Positions 1 to 5,122 of a stretch of 5,274 bases of DNA are shown here, in pieces (position 1 is the first letter of the stretch; every line of letters starts with the position of its first letter). Both the position numbers and the translations under genes were made by a program. Under the pieces are notes generated by a model. The model saw only the letters and a program-made list of their open reading frames with translations. It was not told the origin of the DNA and did not search any database. Source of the DNA: UBA7396 sp047637875 (lineage in GTDB: Bacteria > Patescibacteriota > Gracilibacteria > BD1-5 > UBA6164); NCBI GenBank assembly GCA_047637875.1, contig JBLJBH010000014.1, positions 1 through 5,274 on the forward strand, written 5' to 3'.

Positions 1-24
1 AAAAAGTAGATTATCTACTTTTTT
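1..24 (-). terminator. Terminator at the 3' end of candidate ncRNA copy A
   Basis: This is a near-perfect inverted repeat with arms 1-11 and 13-23 and a core GTAGA-TTA-TCTAC hairpin, flanked by A and T runs. Read on the minus strand it ends in CTTTTT and would terminate the RNA transcribed leftward from about 177. Because it is symmetrical it could also end a plus-strand transcript arriving from outside the window. Confidence 0.7.
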
Positions 25-33
25 ATTTCGACT

Positions 34-140
34 CTACTTTTCAGGGGGCAGTTCACTTATGAACCTGAGATGTTTGCAGACAATCCAATATATTACTTCT
101 AAAAAAGATAGAAGAGCAAAGCAACATAAGTTGCCCTTTA
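34..140 (-). repeat. Inverted repeat, copy A (pairs with 5161-5271)
   Basis: On the minus strand this block aligns with the plus strand of 5161-5271. The blocks TAAAGGGCAACTTATGTTGC and TGTCTGCAAACATCT are identical in both copies, and so is TCATAAGTGAACTG. The segment between them is variable in sequence but similar in length. Two such copies about 5 kb apart in opposite orientation could mediate inversion or break an assembly. Confidence 0.85.
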
Positions 141-183
141 CTACCTTCTTTAAAAATAATATATTGGTTTTATTTGCATTTCA

Positions 184-211
184 TTTATATATTTTTTCTT
201 ACTTTTTGCAA
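184..211 (-). promoter_or_regulatory. Putative promoter of ncRNA copy A
   Basis: On the minus strand a -35-like TTGCAA (206-211) lies 16 bases from a -10-like TATAAA (184-189), placing the start near 177. TTGCAA is its own reverse complement and is also the best -35 for era on the other strand. Copy B has the same box at nearly the same distance from its conserved block. In such AT-rich DNA a single match would be weak; agreement between the copies raises the confidence. Confidence 0.45.
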
Positions 212-233
212 TTTTTTATTTTCTATTTATATT
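206..233 (+). promoter_or_regulatory. Putative era promoter
   Basis: TTGCAA (206-211), a 16-base spacer and TATATT (228-233) precede era, predicting a start near 240 and a leader of about 36 bases. A TATAAT at 239-244 is an alternative -10 without a good -35. The surrounding T-rich tract contains many -10-like strings, so the exact boxes are uncertain. Confidence 0.35.
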
Positions 234-275
234 GTTTTTATAATAATTTTTATATTTTCTAAACATATAAGTAAA

Positions 276-1172
276 ATGCAATCTTTAAATTTATCTGAAA
301 TCCTTTCAAAAACAACTGACTTAAAAGAAAAAAAAGTTGGTTATATTGCCATAATTGGTCGTCCAAATGCTGGAAAATCAACTTTTATAAATTCTTTAAT
401 CGGAGAAAAAGTTTCTATTACCTCAAATATTCCTCAAACTACAAGAAAAAGAGTTTTAGCAATTTTTAATGATAATGAAAGTCAAATCATATTTTTTGAT
501 ACACCAGGAATCCATAAAAATGAAAAAGAATTTAACCAAAAAATAAATTCTGAAGCAATTCGTTCGATGAGAGAAGCTGATTGAGTTTTATATTTTATAG
601 ATTCTTCTCGTCCTTATGGAGATGAAGAAAAACAAATCGAAGATTTGCTTGAATTTGTTAGGTCTCCAATTATAAAGGTTTATACAAAACTTGATTTACC
701 TTCAAAAATTGAAATTCCCGCTTGAGAAAATATAGTGAAAATTTCTTCACTAGAAAAAATATGATTTGAAGATTTAGTTTCAAAATTAAAAGAAATTTTA
801 CCAGTTTGACATCCATTTTATCCAGAAGATTATTATACTGATCAAGATATTTATTTTAGGATTTCTGAAATAGTAAGAGAAAAAGTTTTTTTAAATACTT
901 TAGAAGAAGTTCCACACTCAACTTATGTTGAAATAGAAGAGATAGAAGAAGAAGAAAATCTTCTTAAAATTCAAGCTTATGTTTATACAGAAACTGATAG
1001 TCAAAGATATATAGTTGTTGGAAAAAATTGAAGTTTGATTACAAAGATTTGAACTGAAGCAAGAATAGAACTGGAAAATATTTTTTCAAAAAAAGTGTTT
1101 TTATCTCTCAGAGTAAAAACGATGGAAAAATGGAGAAAAAACGATAAAATTATTAAAAATATTTTAAAATAA
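276..1172 (+). CDS. era: GTPase Era, 16S rRNA/30S assembly factor
   Basis: Era is a GTPase that binds the 3' end of 16S rRNA and aids 30S subunit maturation. Translated with TGA as Gly the protein has 298 residues, close to the usual 300. The GTPase domain shows G1 GRPNAGKS (28-35), the G2 threonines in PQTTR (53-57), G3 DTPG (75-78) and G4 TKLD (137-140, Thr instead of the usual Asn); G5 is probably ISS (156-158). The C-terminal KH domain carries GKNG (249-252), followed by KIGTEAR and a KVFLSLRVK strand typical of Era. Six in-frame TGA codons occur, several on conserved glycines such as those of GKNG and KIGTEAR. The ATG at 276 is preferred because the upstream in-frame extension is only low-complexity hydrophobic sequence from the T-rich leader. 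No Shine-Dalgarno sequence is visible. The gene ends just before a terminator shared with its convergent neighbour. Confidence 0.96.
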
Positions 1173-1204
1173 AAAACGTTTCAATTGAAACGTTTTTTAT
1201 TTTT
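1171..1204. terminator. Bidirectional terminator between era and the thioredoxin-like gene
   Basis: A perfect palindrome (1171-1198) with core ACGTTTCAATTGAAACGT is bordered by six A and six T, and followed by a further T run. It overlaps the era stop codon and lies 16 bases beyond the stop of the convergent minus-strand gene, so it can serve both. Confidence 0.85.
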
Positions 1205-1213
1205 TTAATTAAA

Positions 1214-2407
1214 TTATTGAGCACATCCAGAATCAGCATTCGCTCCATTTGAAGTAAATCCAAACATTGGATCAAAATTGACATCTTGAAATGATTGGTC
1301 ACATTCAGCTGGTCTATTCTCAAAAGTTGAACAAATAGCATCAGCATATGCTTTTGCATTTCTTCCAATTTTATCAATTTTTATTCCATTGAGTACAAAA
1401 GTAGGACTTCCTTGTACTCCAGCAGCAACTGCTGCTTCTTTATCGATATCAAAATCTGGAAATTGTTTTGACTTATCAGCCATTTTTTCATCTACATTGT
1501 ATGTTTTTTTCGTTTCATCTATACATGTAGTAAGTTTTTTCTCATCAATTCCAGCTTCTTTTCTACAAGCTTCATTTTTATTATCTTCTGCCAAGAAACA
1601 ATTTAAATATTTAGTATATTTTTCTTTTTCATTTTTTTGAATACAGTATTGAACAATATTTTCATCTGTTTCTTTTTGATCATGCATGATATATGGAACC
1701 CATTTTACATTGATATCAGCAACTTTAGAAAGTTTAGAAATAACTTCTAAATATCATTTTTGAGCTTGTAATCCATAAGGACAGTATGACATTATATATA
1801 AATCAGCAACAGGTCTTTCTACTTTTGGAGCACAAGTTAAATCTTTTGAACATTTTGGATCAGCACAATCTATAAGTCAATCTTCATTGTCGTCAATAGT
1901 ATTTCAACAAACTTCTCAAAATGGATCAAATTCACTTCATACATTTAAACTAAAAAGTCCAGCAGGAGTTTCAGTTAGATATTGAGCAAATTGAGCATCT
2001 GGAACATTATTTGTATTTAATAAAAATGCAGGTAATGCAGTTATTCAATTAGCTTTTATAAATTCTTTAGCTCCTTTATCACTAAAATCCATTTCTTCAA
2101 ATTTAGATCAAGCTAAAAAAGGAACTTGTTTTAAACTAGCTGTTATTGTATCAGTTTGACATTCATTACATCTTTTATCTCAAACTATTTTTACAACAAT
2201 ATCATTTGCTACAACATTTCAGCTACCAGTTGTTATATTTGAATTTTTACTTCATCAGTTAAAAATTACATCATAATTTTTTCCAACAAAAAATGCTAAA
2301 ACAGAAATTATAATTAATAAAACTATAATTATTACATAAGGTAATTTTTCACATTTAACACAATTTGAATTTTCTCATACTTCACAAGTGTTTTTATTTT
2401 CGCTCAT
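1214..2407 (-). CDS. Membrane-anchored protein with two thioredoxin/DsbA-like domains
   Basis: With TGA read as Gly this is one 397-residue protein. A short N-terminal segment has three cysteines (C8, C16, C19) and is followed by a membrane helix (about 25-42). Domain 1 (about 70-150) looks like a thioredoxin fold, with C80-N-E-C83 and a candidate cis-proline in ITALPAF (122-128). A cysteine-rich linker (167-192) contains DDNEDGLIDCADPKC, resembling calcium-binding D-rich motifs in extracellular linkers. Domain 2 (about 200-365) resembles DsbA/GILT-type domains with CPYG (209-212), where Gly (a GGA codon) replaces the second cysteine, and GSPTF (333-337). Further cysteines at 254, 269, 280, 294 and near the C terminus could form disulfides. 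The likely role is extracytoplasmic disulfide exchange or thiol reduction; substrates are unknown. Twelve TGA codons lie in the first 240 residues and none afterwards. There is no Shine-Dalgarno sequence. It lies 36 bases downstream of tRNA-Arg and may be co-transcribed with it. Confidence 0.85.
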
Positions 2408-2443
2408 ATTTTTAAAGTTATAAAATAAATATTATTAATTAAA

Positions 2444-2517
2444 TGGTATCCCCGACAAGAATCGAACTTGTGTTTATCCCTTAGGAGGGGATTGTTCTTC
2501 CACTAAACTACGAGGAC
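2444..2517 (-). tRNA. tRNA-Arg (CCU anticodon)
   Basis: The 74-nt cloverleaf folds with acceptor strands GTCCTCG and CGGGGAT (G-U at 1-72), anticodon stem ATCCC/GGGAT around loop CTCCTAA (anticodon CCT, decoding AGG), T arm ACAAG-TTCGATT-CTTGT, discriminator A and an encoded CCA. No clear promoter is visible directly upstream; it may be read from the preceding minus-strand gene or from a weak AT-rich promoter. Confidence 0.93.
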
Positions 2518-2528
2518 ATAATAATATA

Positions 2529-2567
2529 AAAGTAAAAAATGTAAATTTATTTTACATTTTTTACTTT
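2529..2567 (-). terminator. 17-bp perfect stem, probable terminator of the HTH-membrane gene
   Basis: Arms 2529-2545 and 2551-2567 are perfectly complementary over 17 bp around a 5-nt loop. The minus-strand 3' arm is followed by a T-rich stretch. It sits 14 bases past the stop of the minus-strand gene and 12 bases before tRNA-Arg. The stem is almost entirely A-T with only two G-C pairs, so readthrough into the tRNA is conceivable. Confidence 0.6.
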
Positions 2568-2581
2568 ACATTTTATAGTAA

Positions 2582-3145
2582 TTATATTTTTATAGTCCAG
2601 ATAAGAACTAAAACTATAAAAAGAATTATAGTAGTTATTATTAAAATATAATTTAATTTCTTCTCTTCTTTTAATTGTATTTTTTTATTTTCAAGTTCTT
2701 TTTTTGTATTTTCTAAATCAGAATTTAGAGAATTTTTTGATTCTTCAAGTAAAAATTGAGTTTTTTTAAATTCAAGCATTGAAATAGAATTTTTAACAAT
2801 TTCTTCCATTTTTCATATTTTCATACTCATTTCTTTTATTTCTTCATCTTTGTATTTTATTTCTTCTCTTAATCTATCAAAAATTACTCAAAAGTCACCT
2901 TGATTTTTAGAAAGAGAATTAGAATTTTTAACTTCAATTTTTTCTTTTACAAAGTTTGTCTCTCAAACAATTACTTCTTGTTTTTTATTTCAAGTTCATA
3001 AAAAATTATTTATGTCATCTTCATGAATATAAACTATTTTTCAATCTTTTTTTGATCTAAGTTTTCCTCATCTGATATATCTATCAATACTTCTAGTGGA
3101 AATTCCAAGCATATTTGCAGCTTCTTCTCTAGTTATTTTATACAT
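2582..3145 (-). CDS. HTH (excisionase/MerR-like) protein with coiled coil and C-terminal membrane helix
   Basis: The 187-residue product has no specific family that I recognise. Residues 3-50 match the small excisionase/MerR-type helix-turn-helix (HTH_17-like): ITREEAANMLGIST, then SIDRYIRGGKL, a basic wing and VYIHEDDINNFL. A charged linker leads to a long Glu/Lys-rich region (about 86-163) with heptad-like spacing that looks like a coiled coil. The last 24 residues (164-187) are a single hydrophobic helix, so the protein should be tail-anchored with the DNA-binding end in the cytoplasm. Possible roles are a membrane-tethered regulator or a DNA-membrane tether, loosely like RacA, which also joins a MerR-like HTH to a coiled coil; this is inference. 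Seven in-frame TGA codons encode Gly, one in the RGGK turn of the HTH. The first ATG gives a complete HTH and is preferred. No Shine-Dalgarno sequence is seen. Confidence 0.85.
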
Positions 3146-3181
3146 ATTTAAAACAAAATAAAAATAATTATTGATAGCATA

Positions 3182-3187
3182 ATTATA
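3182..3187 (-). promoter_or_regulatory. Putative -10 box of the HTH-membrane gene
   Basis: A minus-strand TATAAT lies 37 bases upstream of the ATG, predicting a leader of about 30 bases. No convincing -35 is present at the standard distance. The region 3146-3210 is otherwise AT-rich without other visible features. Confidence 0.35.
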
Positions 3188-3210
3188 AAATCAAATTTAT
3201 CAAATTTTTA

Positions 3211-3241
3211 AACAAAAAACAACTTGATTTTATACAAGTTG
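3211..3241 (-). terminator. Terminator of the tRNA operon
   Basis: CAACTTG (3220-3226) and CAAGTTG (3235-3241) form a 7-bp stem. On the minus strand it is followed by TTTTTTGTTT. It lies 19 bases past the last tRNA and separates the tRNA operon from the HTH-membrane gene. Confidence 0.75.
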
Positions 3242-3259
3242 CTTTGATTATATGTTTTA

Positions 3260-3336
3260 TGGTGTCAGTGGGCAGAATTGAACTGCCGACCTCGGGGATA
3301 TGAATCCCGCGCTCTAACCAACTGAGCTACACTGAC
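3260..3336 (-). tRNA. tRNA with CAU anticodon, elongator Met or Ile2
   Basis: The 77-nt cloverleaf has a perfect acceptor stem GTCAGTG/CACTGAC, discriminator A and encoded CCA. The anticodon loop TTCATAT gives CAU. The G1-C72 pair excludes the initiator. A CAU tRNA may be elongator Met or the lysidine-modified Ile2 that reads AUA; the segment GAGGTCGGCAGTTC resembles bacterial Ile tRNAs, but this does not settle it. Position 31-39 would be an A-C mismatch in the standard fold. It is the last gene of the tRNA operon, 16 bases after the initiator tRNA. Confidence 0.9.
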
Positions 3337-3352
3337 TTATCAGTAGTTTTAT

Positions 3353-3427
3353 TGGTTGCGGAGGTACGAATCGAACGTACGACCTCAAGGTTATGAGCCT
3401 TGCGAGATGCCACTTCTCTACTCCGCG
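3353..3427 (-). tRNA. Initiator tRNA-fMet (CAU)
   Basis: The acceptor strands CGCGGAG and CTCCGCA leave the unpaired C1-A72 that marks bacterial initiators. The anticodon loop CTCATAA is also typical, and CCA is encoded. The anticodon stem is CAAGG/CCTTG, so only two of the three conserved G-C pairs next to the loop are present; the 29-41 pair is A-U. It is the middle gene of the three-tRNA operon. Confidence 0.95.
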
Positions 3428-3434
3428 ATAGAAA

Positions 3435-3484
3435 AAGAACTTTAAGAACTTACTTTCTTCTCATATTCAGTCCTAAAAGTTCTT
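3435..3484 (-). other. Inverted repeat in the tRNA-Glu/tRNA-fMet spacer
   Basis: AAGAACTTT (3435-3443) pairs over 9 bp with AAAGTTCTT (3476-3484). A tandem copy AAGAACTT (3444-3451) could pair with the same arm instead. On the minus strand the 3' arm is followed by TTTCTAT and then by the initiator tRNA. It could act as a weak terminator, an attenuator or a processing stem; no promoter for tRNA-fMet is visible inside the spacer, so full termination here seems unlikely. Confidence 0.4.
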
Positions 3485-3500
3485 CTATTATTATTCTTAT

Positions 3501-3575
3501 TGGCACGGCTACGGAGAATCGAACTCCGGTTACCGGGATGAAAACCCGATGTCCTAACCACTAGACGATAGCCGC
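3501..3575 (-). tRNA. tRNA-Glu (UUC anticodon)
   Basis: The 75-nt cloverleaf has acceptor strands GCGGCTA and TAGCCGT (G-U at 1-72), discriminator G and encoded CCA. The anticodon stem TCGGG/CCCGG holds loop TTTTCAT, anticodon UUC. The segment TCGTCTAGTGGTTAGGAC is typical of bacterial tRNA-Glu. It is the first gene of the operon, 25 bases after a leader hairpin. Confidence 0.95.
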
Positions 3576-3585
3576 AAATATGTAT

Positions 3586-3601
3586 GCTTTAAAAATAAAG
3601 C
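3586..3601 (-). promoter_or_regulatory. Leader hairpin at the 5' end of the tRNA operon transcript
   Basis: GCTTTA and TAAAGC form a perfect 6-bp stem with a 4-nt loop at the predicted 5' end of the tRNA transcript. It may protect the 5' end or aid processing; the function is inferred. Confidence 0.4.
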
Positions 3602-3607
3602 TCGTTC

Positions 3608-3634
3608 ATTATATATATTTTTTTTTCTTGTCAA
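3608..3634 (-). promoter_or_regulatory. Promoter of the tRNA operon
   Basis: A consensus -35 TTGACA (3629-3634) and a consensus -10 TATAAT (3608-3613) are separated by a short 15-base spacer on the minus strand. The predicted start is near 3601, about 25 bases before tRNA-Glu. The -35 overlaps that of the divergent obg promoter. Confidence 0.7.
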
Positions 3635-3655
3635 ATTTTTTTTTATCAATATACT
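3628..3655 (+). promoter_or_regulatory. Putative obg promoter
   Basis: TTGTCA (3628-3633) and TATACT (3650-3655) are spaced by 16 bases, predicting a start near 3662 and a leader of about 29 bases. The leader holds the palindrome ATTAATTAATTAAT and no Shine-Dalgarno sequence. The -35 shares five base pairs with the -35 of the tRNA operon on the other strand. Confidence 0.55.
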
Positions 3656-3690
3656 CTTTTGCAATAAATATTAATTAATTAAATAAAAAA

Positions 3691-5055
3691 ATGTTCATAG
3701 ATGAGGTAAAAATTAAGTTAATTGCTGGAAAAGGTTGAGATTGAGTTGTAACTTGGAGAAGAGAAAAATATATTCCAAATGGATGACCTCGGTGAGGAAA
3801 TGGATGAGCATGATGACATGTTTATATCCAAACAACATCAAATTTAAATACACTTTCAGATTTTAGACATAAAAAAGTTCTAGAAGCAAACCCATGAGTA
3901 AAATGATGAACAAATCTTATGCAATGAGCTTGTTGAGAAGATTTGGTTTTAATGGTTCCGGTTTGAACTATTGTAAAAGACGCAAATACTCTAGAAACTA
4001 TTGTTGATTTATCAGAAAATAATACAAAATTTCTTATCTGCCAATGATGAAGATGAGGTTTTTGAAATGCACATTTTACGACTTCTACTAGACAAGCCCC
4101 TTCTTTTGCTGAAATGTGAGATATTTGAGAAGAAAGAGAGGTTATTTTAGAATTAAAACTTGTTGCTGATATTTGAATTATCGGTATTCCTTCAGCTTGA
4201 AAATCAACTTTAATCTGAAATGTAACAAATGTTAAGCCAAAAATTTGAGATTATCCTTTCACCACTTTAACTCCAAATTTATGAGTTTTAGAACATAAAT
4301 GAAAAACTCTCGTTTTGGAAGATGTTCCTGGACTTATTCCTGGAGCCTCAGAATGAAAATGACTTTGAATAGAGTTTCTAAAACATATAGAAAGGACAAA
4401 AGTTTTACTTCATTTACTTGATTTATATAGACTTGATCAAGTGATGCAAGATTATGAAAATATTAGATATGAACTCGGGGCATTTTCAGAAAGCTTAAAA
4501 GATAAAGAAGAGATTATAGTATTTTCAAAATGAGATTTGCTTGATAAAGAAATGAAAGATTTTATCGTAGAAGAATTTAAAAAGAAATTTTCAAAAAAAC
4601 AAATATTTGTTATTTCAGCTGCAACAGGAGAGTGAATTGAAAAACTAAAAGATTATTTAATAGATAATTACTCAACTTCAATTATATATAATGAAGAAGT
4701 AAAATTTATAAATGAGTCAGAATTAAAAGTTCTTGACTTAAAACATGTTGAAGACCCAAAAAATGTTGATTTAGAATATATTTGAGATTATAAATTTGTA
4801 GCAAGTTGAAAGAGACTTGAACAAATTGTAAGAATGACAAATTTTGATAATTTAGAAGCTGTCATGAGAGTGTATGATGTTTTAGATAAACTTTGAGTTA
4901 TTAAAAAAGTAGAATCAAAACTTAATAATATTTTAGAAAATGAAAATATTGATAATAGTTTTTTCTTTGAATGAAGTGATACTGAATGATTTTCTCCAAA
5001 AATAATTGTTGCAAAAAGAGAAATTCCTTTAGATAAGTTGAAGTATAATTTGTAA
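3691..5055 (+). CDS. obg: GTPase Obg/CgtA, 50S ribosome assembly factor
   Basis: Obg is an essential GTPase of late 50S subunit assembly that also links to stress responses. The 454-residue protein shows the full family architecture. The glycine-rich Obg fold (1-158) contains GKGGDG, GGPRGGNGGAGG and GGRGGFGNAHF. The G domain has G1 GIPSAGKS (165-172), G2 YPFTTLTPNLG (188-198), G3 DVPG (211-214), G4 SKGD (279-282, Ser replacing Asn) and G5 ISAATGEG (308-315). A C-terminal OCT-like domain (about 362-442) carries the NLEAVMRVYDVLDKLGV segment. By my count 35 in-frame TGA codons encode Gly against 11 GGN codons; one is the P-loop glycine G170. Domain phase is unbroken throughout, so this is an intact gene, not a pseudogene. 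The ATG start gives the usual MFIDEVKIKLIAGKGG beginning. It is transcribed alone, divergently from the tRNA operon. Confidence 0.97.
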
Positions 5056-5081
5056 GAAGCGAAATTTTTCGCTTCTTTTTT
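5054..5081 (+). terminator. obg terminator
   Basis: AAGAAGCGAAA (5054-5064) and TTTCGCTTCTT (5067-5077) form a stem that starts inside the stop codon and is followed by a T run to 5081. The stem reads on both strands, but the long T run favours plus-strand termination. Confidence 0.88.
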
Positions 5082-5089
5082 GTAAAAAT

Positions 5090-5116
5090 TTGCAAAATAT
5101 AATAAAAGTTTATAAT
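5090..5116 (+). promoter_or_regulatory. Putative promoter of ncRNA copy B
   Basis: TTGCAA (5090-5095), a 15-base spacer and TATAAT (5111-5116) follow the obg terminator. The -10 lies 48 bases before the conserved GGGCAACTTATGTTGC block; in copy A the equivalent distance is 47. A second TATAAT-like string at 5098-5103 has no -35 at the right distance. Confidence 0.5.
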
Positions 5117-5122
5117 TAAAAG

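Larger units (their letters stand above)
1..177 (-). ncRNA. Candidate structured ncRNA, copy A
   Basis: I do not recognise this RNA; the call is inferred from comparison with copy B at the other window end. Transcription would start near 177, from TTGCAA-16-TATAAA, and stop at the hairpin at 1-24, giving about 175 nt. Seen in order on the minus strand: a P1 5' strand (167-157), a conserved block with hairpin GCAAC-UUAU-GUUGC (134-121), the P1 3' strand (95-85, an 11-bp perfect match), a conserved UGUCUGCAAACAUCU block, hairpin GUUCA-UAAG-UGAAC (62-49), then the terminator. P1 has a different sequence in copy B but is still paired there, which argues for RNA structure. The two hairpin loops are complementary over seven bases (ACUUAUG with CAUAAGU). 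No reading frame is preserved between copies. It could instead be a dispersed REP- or MITE-like repeat. Confidence 0.55.

Noticed and set aside
59..262. Small plus-strand ORF beginning MNLRCLQTI
   Set aside because: It overlaps the repeat on the opposite strand to the inferred RNA and ends in low-complexity Phe/Tyr/Ile from a T-rich leader. In copy B the equivalent frame stops after 14 codons, so the conservation is of nucleotides, not of protein.
276..1172. era as a pseudogene or as a TGA=Trp (code 4) gene
   Set aside because: TGA positions fall on conserved glycines and TGG is used for Trp in the same gene; the frame is continuous through the KH domain to a TAA at a terminator.
1153..1377. 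Minus-strand ORF crossing the era terminator
   Set aside because: It overlaps the 3' end of the thioredoxin-like gene in another frame and the terminator palindrome, with no family resemblance.
1389..1640. Plus-strand ORF within the thioredoxin-like gene
   Set aside because: It is a shadow of the minus-strand coding frame, with no motif and a Ser/Phe-rich composition typical of antisense frames.
3660..3690. ATTAATTAATTAAT palindrome in the obg leader as an operator
   Set aside because: It is a short A/T-only palindrome in AT-rich DNA with no second copy or matching regulator; chance is sufficient.
3691..5055. Selenocysteine insertion or stop-codon readthrough at TGA
   Set aside because: There are tens of TGA codons, at glycine positions, in four unrelated genes. 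This is reassignment, not site-specific recoding.
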